From positions 62,001 to 126,000 of the forward strand of contig NZ_JACIAY010000006.1 of assembly GCF_014194975.1 (NCBI RefSeq): a stretch of DNA of 64,000 nt, written 5' to 3'. The notes below the pieces were generated by a model. That model saw only the letters and a list, made by a program, of their open reading frames with translations. It was not told the origin of the DNA and ran no database searches. The number at the start of each line of letters is the position of its first letter. The stretch's first letter is position 1. The position numbers and the translations under genes were made by a program. The stretch is from Sphingomonas sp. BK580 (lineage in GTDB: Bacteria; Pseudomonadota; Alphaproteobacteria; Sphingomonadales; Sphingomonadaceae). This document shows, piece after piece, positions 25,985 to 35,429 of this stretch.

Positions 25985-27628
25985 TCAGTTGGGCGACTGC
26001 CCCGGCCCCTCCGCCGCCGACACCGATCCCCGCGCCGGCGGCGCGTCCGAGCGCGCCACCGCGAGCGCGCGATCGTACCAGTCCGACAGGTCGCGCTTCA
26101 TCGCCACCAGCGCCTCGGGGTTGAGATAGGCCATGTGCCCGGACGGATAATAAGTGAAGCGCAGGTTCCCGCGCTGGCTCGGCTCGAGCATCATGTGGCC
26201 GAGGTCGTTCTCGGTGCCGAAGAAGGGCGTCGCCATGTCGTACCAGCCATTCATCGACAGCACCTGGAGGTAGGGGTTGGCGCGCATGGCCGCGGCGAGG
26301 TCGATCGCGGTGTTGGGATTGTTCTGCGGCCCGGCCCCGCGCAGCGGCGACTCATGCTTCCAGTTCCACGTCCAGCCCGCCGCGTCGCGCGCCGAGAGGC
26401 GGTAGGGCATGTCGGTCTTGTAGCCGAGCTGGTGGGTCACATAGTCGGTGAAGGTGGCGATGAACGCGCCCGAGATCGCGTCGGAGGACACGTCGGTCTC
26501 GGGGCGCTCGCCCGCGGCGTCACTGTCGGTGCCGATATAGCGCGAATCGAAGCGGCCGACGGTCTGGCGCGTGCCGCGCAGCAGCTCCTTCTGGAAACGC
26601 GGCAGGTCGATCCGCAGGTTGGCCCGACGGATGAACTCGGGCGAGAGCCCGATCAGCTCGCTCATCCGCTGCGCCACCTGATCTCGCTCGGCGTTCGAGA
26701 TGTTCTGCCCCTTGGCCAGTGCCGACATGTACGGCCCGACCGCGAAGTCGCGCGCCTGCTGGACGATCGTGGCGACGTCGGCGGGTCGGTTCGCCAGGCG
26801 GTTGTGGTACCAGGCGGTGGCGGCGTAGCTCGGCAGGTAGTTGAGGTACACCTGGTCGAGGCCAGGCTGGCGATAGCCGTAGTTCATGATCGAGCTGAGC
26901 AGCACGACACCGTTGAGCGCCATGCCGCGATCCTGCAGCTGATAGGCCAGCGCGCCCGAGCGCAGCGTGCCGTAGCTCTCGCCGAAGATGAACTTGGGCG
27001 AGTTCCACCGCCCGTACTTGGTGGCGTAGCGCAGGATCGCCTTGGCGAAGGCGTCGGCGTCCTCGTCGACGCCGTAGAAGGCACCTGGCTTCATGTCGCC
27101 GAGCGGGCGCGAATATCCCGCGCCGACCGCGTCGAGGAAGACCATGTCGGTCTTGTCGAGCAGGGTATAGGGGTTGGGGCCGAAGTCATAGGGCGCCGGC
27201 CGGATGAACTCGGGGTTGCCGGTCTGCAGCCGCACCGGCGCGAACGAGCCCATGTGGAGCCAGAAGGTCGGGCTGCCGGGCCCGCCGTTGTAGAAGAAGG
27301 TGATCGGCCGCTTCGTGCCCGGCTTGGTCCCGTCGAGCGTATAGGCGGTGTAGAACATCGAGGCGGTCGGCTTGCCCTCGAGGTCGCGCAGCGTCAGCGT
27401 GCCCGCGGTGGCGGTGTAGCCGAGCCGCTTGCCGCCGACCGTCACCGCGCCCTTCGACCGCTCCTCACGCTCCTCGACCGGCGCGTTGGCATAGGCGTTC
27501 TCGACCGCGGCGTTCTGTGCCTCGGCGTTGGTCTTGGCCGGCTGCTTGGACGGGGCGGCATCCTTCTCCTGCGCCGCGGCAGGCAGAGCGGCGGCGGCGA
27601 GCAGGGCGGCGGCGAGACCGAGGCGCAT
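25985..27628 (-). CDS. S10 family serine carboxypeptidase-like protein, exported
   Basis: A 547-residue alpha/beta hydrolase of the serine carboxypeptidase group. The signal peptide MRLGLAAALLAAAALPAAAQ starts at 27628 with a GGGGGAA ribosome binding site; the longer frame upstream is unlikely. The FYNGGPGSPTFWLHMG oxyanion segment, the nucleophile elbow GESYG (Ser218), Asp464 (WYDMATPF) and His498 (PSGHMAY) make a full triad. It should remove C-terminal residues from peptides in the periplasm. Large families of this type occur in sphingomonads and xanthomonads. Copy B of the REP-like repeat lies just downstream. Confidence 0.92.
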   Translation of the reverse strand: MRLGLAAALLAAAALPAAAQEKDAAPSKQPAKTNAEAQNAAVENAYANAPVEEREERSKGAVTVGGKRLGYTATAGTLTLRDLEGKPTASMFYTAYTLDGTKPGTKRPITFFYNGGPGSPTFWLHMGSFAPVRLQTGNPEFIRPAPYDFGPNPYTLLDKTDMVFLDAVGAGYSRPLGDMKPGAFYGVDEDADAFAKAILRYATKYGRWNSPKFIFGESYGTLRSGALAYQLQDRGMALNGVVLLSSIMNYGYRQPGLDQVYLNYLPSYAATAWYHNRLANRPADVATIVQQARDFAVGPYMSALAKGQNISNAERDQVAQRMSELIGLSPEFIRRANLRIDLPRFQKELLRGTRQTVGRFDSRYIGTDSDAAGERPETDVSSDAISGAFIATFTDYVTHQLGYKTDMPYRLSARDAAGWTWNWKHESPLRGAGPQNNPNTAIDLAAAMRANPYLQVLSMNGWYDMATPFFGTENDLGHMMLEPSQRGNLRFTYYPSGHMAYLNPEALVAMKRDLSDWYDRALAVARSDAPPARGSVSAAEGPGQSPN

Positions 27629-27824
27629 GATATTCCCCCAACTTTTTACGTGAGTGTCGCTGTCTAATCGGCGCGGGCCGGCGGGGGCAAGGTGGCGGAT
27701 CAGGATGATCGGCGCGGGCCGGCTCACGGGCGCGCTGATTCGAGCCTGGTCGTGCAGGTTCTCCCGCGCACGCGGTGGTCGAGCCGATGGTGAGTGACGA
27801 TAGCCTGCTCGGCGTGACCCTGGG

Positions 27825-27844
27825 GTTCCCGCGTCCGCGGGAAC
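27825..27844. terminator. stem-loop downstream of the exonuclease gene
   Basis: GTTCCCGC and GCGGGAAC form a perfect 8-base-pair stem with a GTCC loop, 25 bases after the exonuclease stop on the minus strand. Flanking sequence (GTGACCCTGGG) resembles the GTCA-type REP-like units at 22360 and 48661. No T-run is present. Confidence 0.5.
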
Positions 27845-27869
27845 ACGAGGGGCGGCAGATTCGCCCTCC

Positions 27870-28880
27870 TCAGTCGTCCTCGTCCTCGAACCCCGACAGC
27901 GCCAGCGCGCGCGCGCGGATCTGGCGCGTCATGCACCAGTGGACCAAGGCTTCCTCGCGGCCGTGCGTCACCCATACCTCCTTGGGCGCGATCTCGGTGA
28001 GCGTCGCGGTCAGCTCGTCCCAGTCGGCGTGGTCGGAGAGGATCAGCGGCAGCTCGACGTTCTTCTGCCGCGCCCGCTGACGCACCCGCATCCAGCCGCT
28101 CGCCATCGCGGTGATCGGGTCGGGCAGGCGGCGCGCCCAGCGGTCGTTGAGCGCGGAGGGCGGGCACATCACGACGTGCCCCGCCAGCTCCGCCTTGGCC
28201 GCCCCCGTGGCCGCGCGCAGCTCGCCGAGCGGCACGCCGAGCTCCTCGTAGAGGTCACACAGCCGTTGGAGCGCGCCGTGGAGGTAGATCGGCGCCGCAT
28301 GCCCGCGCGCGCGCAGCTCGGCGATCACCCGCTGTGCCTTGCCGAGCGCATAGGCGCCGACGACGACGCAGCGCTCGGGGTTGGCGTGGAGCCGCTCGAT
28401 CAACTTGTCGATCTCGTCGCCCGTGTCGGGGTGACGGAAGACCGGCAGACCGAAGGTCGCCTCGGTGACGAAGACGTCGCACGCCACCGGCTCGAACGCC
28501 GCGCAGGTCGGGTCGGCGCGGCGCTTGTAATCGCCCGAGACCACGACCCGCTCGCCGCGATGGTCGAGCACGATCTGCGCCGAGCCGAGCACATGGCCCG
28601 CGGGGACGAAGCCCACCTCAACCTCGCCGAGCCGGATCGTCTCGCCGTAGCCGACCGGGCGCCCGGTCTGCTCGCCGTAGCGCGCCGCCATGATCGCGAG
28701 CGTCTCGGGCGTGGCCCAGACCTCGCCGTGGCCGCCGCGCGCGTGGTCGGCGTGACCGTGCGTGACGAGCGCGCGCGGCTCGGGCGTGGAGGGATCGATC
28801 CAGGCGTCGGCCGGGCGCACGTAGATGCCGTTGGGGTGCGGCTCGAGCCAGTCGCCGAGCGTCGGTGCGCGGGTCGCCAT
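27870..28880 (-). CDS. ligase-associated DNA exonuclease (metallo-beta-lactamase/beta-CASP)
   Basis: A 336-residue metallo-beta-lactamase fold protein of the SNM1/CPSF-like group found in bacteria beside Lhr-type helicases and ATP-dependent DNA ligases. The metal motif THGHADHARGG starts at residue 40 (His41, His43, Asp45, His46), with further ligands in PAGHVLGSAQ and VSGDYK, and the C-terminal beta-CASP signature LSDHADW with a final WVTHG. The set probably trims or processes DNA ends during repair. Here it is alone on the minus strand, divergent from the helicase with one tiny gene between, and no ligase gene is in the window. Confidence 0.9.
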   Translation of the reverse strand: MATRAPTLGDWLEPHPNGIYVRPADAWIDPSTPEPRALVTHGHADHARGGHGEVWATPETLAIMAARYGEQTGRPVGYGETIRLGEVEVGFVPAGHVLGSAQIVLDHRGERVVVSGDYKRRADPTCAAFEPVACDVFVTEATFGLPVFRHPDTGDEIDKLIERLHANPERCVVVGAYALGKAQRVIAELRARGHAAPIYLHGALQRLCDLYEELGVPLGELRAATGAAKAELAGHVVMCPPSALNDRWARRLPDPITAMASGWMRVRQRARQKNVELPLILSDHADWDELTATLTEIAPKEVWVTHGREEALVHWCMTRQIRARALALSGFEDEDD

Positions 28881-28959
28881 GGCGGAACAACCGCGGCGGC
28901 GGATCGAAGTTCATCGCGGGGACGTTGGCGGGGGCAAGAAACAGCGGACGGAGAGTGAC

Positions 28960-29139
28960 ATGGCGGGTGATGGCCTGTGGAGCTTCGTGGTGATCGCCGG
29001 GCCGATCATCCTGGTGGCGGCGTTGCTGTTCGCGATCCTGCGCAACCGCCGCAGCCGCCACGAGGAGGCGCGGACCGAGGACGCCACGCGCGCGCTGTAC
29101 AAGGAACAGTCGGCCGAGGATCGCGCGCGCACGCCGTGA
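28960..29139 (+). CDS. small single-pass membrane protein
   Basis: A 59-residue protein starting MAGDGLWSFVVIAGP at 28960, with one membrane segment (about residues 7-26) followed by a positively charged, then mixed-charge tail with RNRRSRHEEAR. A GGAGAG motif lies about five bases before the ATG. The orientation rule suggests the N-terminus outside and the tail in the cytosol. I do not recognise a family. It lies between the divergent exonuclease and the Lhr helicase, and may be cotranscribed with the helicase. Confidence 0.6.
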   Translation: MAGDGLWSFVVIAGPIILVAALLFAILRNRRSRHEEARTEDATRALYKEQSAEDRARTP

Positions 29140-29221
29140 CTCGGGCGATAGCGGCAAGCGGTAGGAGCGAGCCGCCCCAGCACCTTGCCCCACCCCGGCG
29201 CGTCGCTACATCTCACGGACC

Positions 29222-31630
29222 TTGGCCGCGCTCCCCTCGCTCCTCTCCGACTGGTTCGCGCGCCGCGGCTGGCAGCCGCGCCGTCACCAGATCGACATGC
29301 TCGACGAGGCGCGCGCCGGCCGCCACGCGCTGCTGATCGCCGCGACCGGCGCCGGTAAAACGCTCGCCGGCTTCCTGCCCACGCTCGCCGAGTTGATCGA
29401 GACGCCGACCGAGGGCCTGCACACGCTCTACGTCTCGCCGCTCAAGGCGCTGGCGGTCGACATCCAGCGCAACCTCGTCACCCCGATCGACGAAATGGGT
29501 GCCGACATCCGCGTCGAGACCCGCACCGGCGACACGCCGTCGGACCGCAAGGCGCGCCAGCGGGCGCGCCCGCCGCAGATCCTGCTGACCACGCCCGAGT
29601 CGCTGTCGCTGCTGCTGAGCTATCCCGACAGCTTCACCATGTTCGCGGGGCTGCGCACGATCGTGGTCGACGAGGTCCACGCCTTCGCCACCGGCAAGCG
29701 CGGCGACCTGTTATCCTTGTGCATGGCGCGGTTGCAGACGATCGCGCCGGCGTGCCGCCGCGTCGCGCTCTCCGCCACGGTCGCCGACCCCGACGGCTAT
29801 CGCGCCTGGCTCGCCCCCGACGGCGACATCGACCAGGTCGCGCTGGTCGAGGGCGAGCCCGGCCCCGATCCCGACATCGCCATCCTGCTGCCCGAGGACC
29901 GCGTCCCCTGGGCGGGCCACTCCGGCCGCTACGCCGCCGAGCAGGTGATGGCGGAGATCGAGACGCACAAGACCTCGATCGTGTTCTGCAACACCCGCAG
30001 CCTCGCCGAGCTGATCTTCCAGGACCTGTGGAAGGCCAACGCGATGCAGCTGCCGATCGGGATCCACCACGGCAGCCTCGAGAAGGAGGCGCGGCGCAAG
30101 GTGGAGGGCGCGATGGCGGCGGGCCGGCTGCGCGCGCTGGTGGCGACCGCCAGCCTCGACCTCGGCGTCGACTGGGGCGACGTCGACTGCGTGATCCAGA
30201 TGGGCGCGCCCAAGGGCTCGTCGCGGCTGCTGCAGCGGATCGGGCGCAGCAACCACCGCCTCGACGTGCCGAGCGAGGCGATCGTCGTGCCCGGCAACCG
30301 CTTCGAGTATCTCGAGGCACGCGCCGCGCTCGATGCCGTGGAGGCGGGCGAGCTCGACGCCGACGTCTTCCGCATGGGCGCGCTCGACGTCCTGGCGCAG
30401 CACCTGATGGCGTGCGCCTGCGCCGCGCCGTTCCACCAGGGGACGATGCTGGCCGAGGTGCGCTCGGCGCTGCCCTATTCCGCGCTGAGCGACGAGCTGT
30501 TCGAGCGCGTGCTCGGCTTCATCCGCGACGGCGGTTACTCGCTCAAGGCCTATGACCGGTTCAAGCGGCTGACGCAGGACGCCGACGGGACGTGGCGCGT
30601 CAGCCACCCGCGCTTCGTCGCGCAGCATCGGCTCAACGCCGGGATCATCGTCGAGGCGACGATGCTGAAGGTCCGCTTCCGCAACGGTCGCGCGCTCGGA
30701 AAGGTGGAGGAGGGGTTCGCCGCGACGCTGAGCCACGGCGACACCTTCTTCTTCGCCGGATTGAGCCTCGAGGTCGAGAAGATCGACACCGAGGACCTGA
30801 TCGTCCGCGCCACCAGCCGCCCGGCGCGGATCCCGACCTACGGCGGCAGCCGGATGCCGCTCTCGACCAATCTCGCCTCGCGCGTGCGCCGCTTTCTCGC
30901 CGAGCCCGGCGAGTGGCACCGCTTCCCCGCCGACGTGCGCGACTGGCTCGAGATCCAGTCGCGCCGCTCGACCCTGCCCGCGCCCGAGCAGCTGCTGGTC
31001 GAGACCTTCCCGCGCGAAGGGCGCCACTACATGGTCGCCTACAGCTTCGAGGGCTGGAACGCGCACCAGTCGCTCGGCATGCTGGTGACCAAGCGGATGG
31101 AGACGCTGGGGCTCAAGCCGCTCGGCTTCGTCGCCAACGATTACGCGATCGCCTGCTACGGGCTGGAGCGCGTGACCGATCCGGCGGCTCTGTTCTCGGC
31201 CGACATCCTCGAGCATGAGTTCGTCGAGTGGGTCGAGCGCTCGCACCTGCTCAAGCGCGCGTTCCGCGAGGTGGCGGTGATCGGCGGCCTGGTCGAGCGC
31301 CAGCACCCCGGCAAGCGCAAGACCGGGCGGCAGGTCACCTTCTCGACCGACCTGATCTACGACGTGCTGCGCCAGTACGAGCCCGGCCACGTGCTGCTCC
31401 AGGCGGCCTGGGCCGACGCGCGCGCACGGATGACCGACGTCGGACGGCTCGCCGACCTGCTCGACCGCGCCGCGGACACGATGGTCCACGTCGACCTGCC
31501 GCGGGTCACGCCGCTCGCGGTGCCGGTGCTGACGCTAATCGGGCGGGAGAAAGTGGCGACGGGCAGCGCCGACGACTCGCTGCTGATCGAGGCCGAGGCG
31601 CTGGCGGCGGAGGCGATGCGGGTGGATTGA
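29222..31630 (+). CDS. ligase-associated DEXH-box DNA helicase (Lhr-like)
   Basis: An 802-residue superfamily 2 helicase. Walker A ATGAGKT is at 41-47, the DEVH box at 150-153, motif III LSATV follows, and the second RecA domain has TASLDLGVDWGDVD and the arginine motif QRIGRSNHR. A winged-helix and Lhr-core beta domain follow, as in mycobacterial Lhr, which unwinds with 3'-5' polarity. The best start is the TTG at 29222 (MAALPSLLSDWF); no ATG fits. It usually works with the exonuclease and an ATP-dependent ligase; only the exonuclease is nearby. It converges with ftsK across a perfect hairpin. Confidence 0.92.
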   Translation: MAALPSLLSDWFARRGWQPRRHQIDMLDEARAGRHALLIAATGAGKTLAGFLPTLAELIETPTEGLHTLYVSPLKALAVDIQRNLVTPIDEMGADIRVETRTGDTPSDRKARQRARPPQILLTTPESLSLLLSYPDSFTMFAGLRTIVVDEVHAFATGKRGDLLSLCMARLQTIAPACRRVALSATVADPDGYRAWLAPDGDIDQVALVEGEPGPDPDIAILLPEDRVPWAGHSGRYAAEQVMAEIETHKTSIVFCNTRSLAELIFQDLWKANAMQLPIGIHHGSLEKEARRKVEGAMAAGRLRALVATASLDLGVDWGDVDCVIQMGAPKGSSRLLQRIGRSNHRLDVPSEAIVVPGNRFEYLEARAALDAVEAGELDADVFRMGALDVLAQHLMACACAAPFHQGTMLAEVRSALPYSALSDELFERVLGFIRDGGYSLKAYDRFKRLTQDADGTWRVSHPRFVAQHRLNAGIIVEATMLKVRFRNGRALGKVEEGFAATLSHGDTFFFAGLSLEVEKIDTEDLIVRATSRPARIPTYGGSRMPLSTNLASRVRRFLAEPGEWHRFPADVRDWLEIQSRRSTLPAPEQLLVETFPREGRHYMVAYSFEGWNAHQSLGMLVTKRMETLGLKPLGFVANDYAIACYGLERVTDPAALFSADILEHEFVEWVERSHLLKRAFREVAVIGGLVERQHPGKRKTGRQVTFSTDLIYDVLRQYEPGHVLLQAAWADARARMTDVGRLADLLDRAADTMVHVDLPRVTPLAVPVLTLIGREKVATGSADDSLLIEAEALAAEAMRVD

Positions 31631-31651
31631 GGGGGCGGAAGAGGCCCTGGC

Positions 31652-31677
31652 GATCCTCCCCGCTCGCGGGGAGGATC
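31652..31677. terminator. bidirectional stem-loop between convergent helicase and ftsK genes
   Basis: GATCCTCCCCG and CGGGGAGGATC form a perfect 11-base-pair stem with a CTCG tetraloop in the 51-base gap between the two stop codons. It lacks T-runs but by position and strength is probably a shared terminator. The CCTCCCC-type sequence recurs near 18663, between another convergent pair. Confidence 0.65.
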
Positions 31678-31681
31678 TCGC

Positions 31682-33988
31682 TCACACCGCGTTGCCGTCG
31701 GTGTCGCGCAGCACCTCGCGGCGACCGACGTGGTCCGGCCGGCTCACGACGCCTTCCTTCTCCATCCGCTCGATCAGCCGCGCCGCCGAGTTGTAGCCGA
31801 TGCGCAGCTGGCGCTGGAGCCACGAGGTCGACGCCTTCTGGCTGCCGCACACGATCGCGACCGCGGCGCGATACTGCTGGTCCTCGGCCGAATCCTCGCC
31901 GGTCGGCGCGCCCTCCAGCGCGAAGCTCTCCGCCGGCTCCTCGGTGACCGACTCGATGTAGTCGGGCTGGCCCTGCGCGCGCCAGTGATCGGTCACCGCG
32001 CGCACCTCGTCGTCGCTGACGAACGGGCCGTGGACGCGGACGATGCCCTTGCCACCGGGCATGTAGAGCATGTCGCCGCGCCCGAGCAGCTGCTCCGCCC
32101 CCTGCTCGCCCAGGATCGTGCGCGAGTCGATCTTGCTGGTGACGTGGAAGGAGATGCGCGTCGGCAGGTTGGCCTTGATCACGCCGGTGATGACGTCGAC
32201 CGAGGGGCGCTGAGTCGCCATGATCAGGTGGATGCCCGCCGCGCGCGCCTTCTGCGCCAACCGCTGGATCAGGAACTCGACCTCCTTGCCCGCGGTCATC
32301 ATCAGGTCGGCGAGCTCGTCGACGATGACGACGATCTGCGGCAGCACGTCATAGTCGAGCTGCTCCTCCTCGTAGACCGGCTGACCGTTCTCGCCGTAGC
32401 CGGTCTGCACGCGGCGGCCGAGCGGCGCACCCTTGGCCCGCGCCGCGCGCACCTTCTCGTTGAACGAGGCGAGGCTGCGGACACCCACCGAGGACATCTG
32501 GCGATAGCGGTCCTCCATCGTCTCGACCGCCCATTTGAGCGCGCGCACCGCCTTCGCCGGATCGGTGACCACGGGCGAGAGCAGGTGCGGGATGTCGTCG
32601 TACATGCTCAGCTCGAGCATCTTCGGATCGATCATGATCATGCGGCACTGGTCCGGCGTCAGCCGGTACAGCAGCGACAGGATCATGCCGTTGAGGCCGA
32701 CCGACTTGCCCGACCCGGTCGTGCCCGCGACCAGCAGGTGCGGCATCGGCGCGAGATCGGCGATGACGGGATCGCCCGCGATGTTCTTGCCGAGGATCAC
32801 GGGGAGCTGGGCGGACTGGTCCTCGAACGCCTGGCTCGCCACCAGCTCGTGCAGCGAGACCATCTCGCGCTTGGTGTTGGGCAGCTCGATGCCGATCACG
32901 GTGCGCCCCGGGATGGTCGCGACGCGCGCCGAGATCGCCGACATGTTGCGCGCGATGTCGTCGGCGAGCGAGATCACGCGAGTCGCCTTGATCCCCGGCG
33001 CGGGCTCGAGCTCGTACATCGTCACCACCGGCCCGGGGCGGACCTCGGTGATGTTGCCCTTCACGTTGAAGTCGTCGAGCACGGTCTCGAGCAGCCGCGC
33101 GTTGCGCTCCAGCGCGGCCTTGTCGACCGGATTGTTCTGGTTGGCCGGCGCGGGGGTGAGCAGGTCGAGGCCGGGCAACGTGTAGCTGTCGCGCAGATCG
33201 AGCCGCTGCTGCGGCTTGGGCGCGGCCGCGGAGGGGGCCAGCGTGCGCTCGCTGATGACCGGGGCGGGGCGGTCGCTGGGCTCCGCCACCGCGCGCGGCG
33301 CCGGGCGGCGCGCGAGCGCGGGCGCCGCGGCGGTATCGAACGGGGCGTCCGCCTCATCGAACGCCTCGTCCGGCTCGCCGCGCGCGCGACGCAGCCCGCC
33401 GCGCGGCGCGAGCCGGGCGAAGTCGATCTCGAGGCTACGGCCCCACAGGAAGGCGCCGCCGACGCCGCTCACCACGCCGAGCGCGACCACGCCCCACCAG
33501 CGTACTTGCGCGTCGCCGACCAGCCCGAGCGCCCAGCGCGTCGCCGCGACGATCCCGAGCCCGACCGCACCGCCCCAGCCGAACGGCAGCGCCGGCACCG
33601 CGCCCGGCGCGGCGCAGCCGAGCGCGACCGCCATCAGTGCCACCGCCAGCGCGGTACCGCGCAGCATCCGCGGCCAATCGCCCGCCGGCTGCTCGCGCCA
33701 CAGCCGCGCCGCCACCAGCGGCGGGATCGGCAGCAGCAGCGCCACCGCGGGTCCGAACAGGGTCAGCGCGAGATCGGCGAACCACGCGCCCGGCGCGCCC
33801 AGCAGGTTGCCCACGTCACCGCCCGCGGCGGTGTTGAAGGCGGCGTCGCTCGGGCGATAGCTGGCGAGCGCGAGCGCCATCGCCAGCGTCAGCGCGACCA
33901 GCGCCACCGCGACGATCAGCGCGCCGCTGCGCAGCGCCCCCGCCTTCACCGTCTCGCGCCACAGCGGCGCGTCGGCCCTGCTCGCCAT
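31682..33988 (-). CDS. ftsK: DNA translocase FtsK
   Basis: FtsK anchors at the division septum and pumps DNA so that chromosome dimers can be resolved at dif. The 768-residue protein has four or five N-terminal membrane segments (first 200 residues), a short proline- and alanine-rich linker, the alpha/beta motor with Walker A GTTGSGKS near 422-429 and Walker B IVVIVDELADLM, and a C-terminal gamma winged helix (LQRQLRIGYNSAARLIERME) that reads KOPS-like sequences. The linker is short compared with E. coli FtsK (1329 residues). The ATG at 33988 is favoured over a GTG at 34024. Confidence 0.95.
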   Translation of the reverse strand: MASRADAPLWRETVKAGALRSGALIVAVALVALTLAMALALASYRPSDAAFNTAAGGDVGNLLGAPGAWFADLALTLFGPAVALLLPIPPLVAARLWREQPAGDWPRMLRGTALAVALMAVALGCAAPGAVPALPFGWGGAVGLGIVAATRWALGLVGDAQVRWWGVVALGVVSGVGGAFLWGRSLEIDFARLAPRGGLRRARGEPDEAFDEADAPFDTAAAPALARRPAPRAVAEPSDRPAPVISERTLAPSAAAPKPQQRLDLRDSYTLPGLDLLTPAPANQNNPVDKAALERNARLLETVLDDFNVKGNITEVRPGPVVTMYELEPAPGIKATRVISLADDIARNMSAISARVATIPGRTVIGIELPNTKREMVSLHELVASQAFEDQSAQLPVILGKNIAGDPVIADLAPMPHLLVAGTTGSGKSVGLNGMILSLLYRLTPDQCRMIMIDPKMLELSMYDDIPHLLSPVVTDPAKAVRALKWAVETMEDRYRQMSSVGVRSLASFNEKVRAARAKGAPLGRRVQTGYGENGQPVYEEEQLDYDVLPQIVVIVDELADLMMTAGKEVEFLIQRLAQKARAAGIHLIMATQRPSVDVITGVIKANLPTRISFHVTSKIDSRTILGEQGAEQLLGRGDMLYMPGGKGIVRVHGPFVSDDEVRAVTDHWRAQGQPDYIESVTEEPAESFALEGAPTGEDSAEDQQYRAAVAIVCGSQKASTSWLQRQLRIGYNSAARLIERMEKEGVVSRPDHVGRREVLRDTDGNAV

Positions 33989-34101
33989 GCTCTCGTCCCC
34001 ACCGATGTCCGATATGCCCGCCACGCATTGTCCGCCGCCGGCGAGTCCGCGTCAAGAGAGCGCCCTTCCACGCCCGCGCGCGACCCTGTAGGGCGTAGGC
34101 C

Positions 34102-35319
34102 ATGGACCACGCAGACGTGCTCATCCTCGGCGGCGGGCTGGTCGGCAGCGCGCTCGCGGTCGCGCTCGACCGCCACGGCCTCTCCGCCATCGTCGTCGAC
34201 CCCGCCGATCCCGCGGTGATGCTCGCCGCGGGCTTCGACGGGCGCGCCTCGGCGGTGGCGAGCGCGAGCCACCGCATGCTCGACGCGATCGGCGTGGGCG
34301 AGGCGCTGCGCGGCCGGGGCTGCCCGATCCGCCACATCCGTGTGAGCGACGGGCTCGCGCCGGGCAAGCTCGACTTCGTCCCCGCCGCCGACGACGCCGC
34401 GCTCGGCACGATGTACGAGAACCGGCTGCTGCGCCGCGCCCTGTACGACGCGGTCTCCGCCGCGCCGCTGGTCGACCTGCGCATGGGCACGCGCGCGACG
34501 GCGGTGGAGCGCGGCGCGGACGGCGTGCGCGCGACGCTGTCGGACGGGCGCACCGTCGCCGCCGACCTGCTCGTCGCCGCCGAGGGGCGCCAGTCGCCGA
34601 CGCGCGAGGCGGCGGGGATCGCGGTGGCGCGCTGGCAGTACCACCATGCCGCGATCGTCGGCGCGTTCCACCATGAGCGCAGCCACGAGAACGTCGCCTA
34701 CGAGATTTTCTACCCCGCCGGGCCCTTCGCGCTGCTGCCGCTGCCCGACGACGAGATCGGGCATCGCTCGGCGATCGTGTGGACGGTCGCGGCGGACCAG
34801 GCGGCGGGCATGCTCAAGCTCGGCGGCCGCGGCTTCCTCGCCGAGGCGGAGCGACGCATGGGCGGCTTCCTCGGCGCGCTGTCGCACGCCAGCCCGCGCG
34901 CGAGCTACCCGCTCGGCTTCCACCATGCCGCGCGCGTGACCGACACGCGCCTAGTGCTGGTCGGCGACGCGGCGCACGGCATCCACCCGATCGCGGGGCA
35001 GGGGGTCAACCTCGGCTATCGCGACGTCGCGGCGCTCGTCGAGGTGCTGGTCGAGGGGCGGCGGCTCGGGCTCGACGCCGGTGACGCGCAGCTGCTGCGC
35101 CGCTACGAGGCGTGGCGCGGGCTCGACACCTTCATGGTGGCGGCGGCGACCGACACGCTGACGCGGCTGTTCGGCATCCCGGGCAAGACGGCGAGCGCGG
35201 TGCGGCGCCTCGGCATCAGCGCGGTCGACCGCATCCCGCCGCTCAAGCAGCGCTTCATGAGCGAGGCGCGTGGCGAGAGCGGCGACCTGCCCAAGCTGCT
35301 GATGGGCGCGACGGTGTGA
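34102..35319 (+). CDS. UbiH/UbiF/COQ6 family FAD-dependent hydroxylase
   Basis: A 405-residue class A flavin monooxygenase of the ubiquinone-biosynthesis type. The N-terminal FAD motif GGGLVGSALAVAL lies near 10-22, the DG-type segment VAAEGRQSPTREAAG near 155, and the ribityl-binding motif LVGDAAHGIHPIAGQGVNLG near 290. Members hydroxylate the aromatic ring of ubiquinone precursors at C1, C5 or C6 and use electrons from NAD(P)H. Which carbon this one acts on cannot be told from sequence alone. It is divergent from ftsK with a 113-base gap. Confidence 0.9.
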   Translation: MDHADVLILGGGLVGSALAVALDRHGLSAIVVDPADPAVMLAAGFDGRASAVASASHRMLDAIGVGEALRGRGCPIRHIRVSDGLAPGKLDFVPAADDAALGTMYENRLLRRALYDAVSAAPLVDLRMGTRATAVERGADGVRATLSDGRTVAADLLVAAEGRQSPTREAAGIAVARWQYHHAAIVGAFHHERSHENVAYEIFYPAGPFALLPLPDDEIGHRSAIVWTVAADQAAGMLKLGGRGFLAEAERRMGGFLGALSHASPRASYPLGFHHAARVTDTRLVLVGDAAHGIHPIAGQGVNLGYRDVAALVEVLVEGRRLGLDAGDAQLLRRYEAWRGLDTFMVAAATDTLTRLFGIPGKTASAVRRLGISAVDRIPPLKQRFMSEARGESGDLPKLLMGATV

Positions 35320-35429
35320 GGCACCCCTGAGAATCGAAGACTAGGGTTACCCGTCGCGGCGGGACCGCTCCCGGCCGAGCCGGGTGACAAGGCCCGGGCA
35401 GGCGCTCCGGTGGCCGCTCGCTCGATCTT

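Noticed and set aside
29711..31489. 592-codon open frame on the minus strand
   Set aside because: It is antisense to the Lhr-type helicase, whose motifs are unmistakable, and has no recognisable domain.
31730..34219. 829-codon open frame on the plus strand
   Set aside because: It lies antisense to ftsK and runs into the start of the UbiH-type gene in another frame; the sequence is rich in Asp, Arg and His with no domain.
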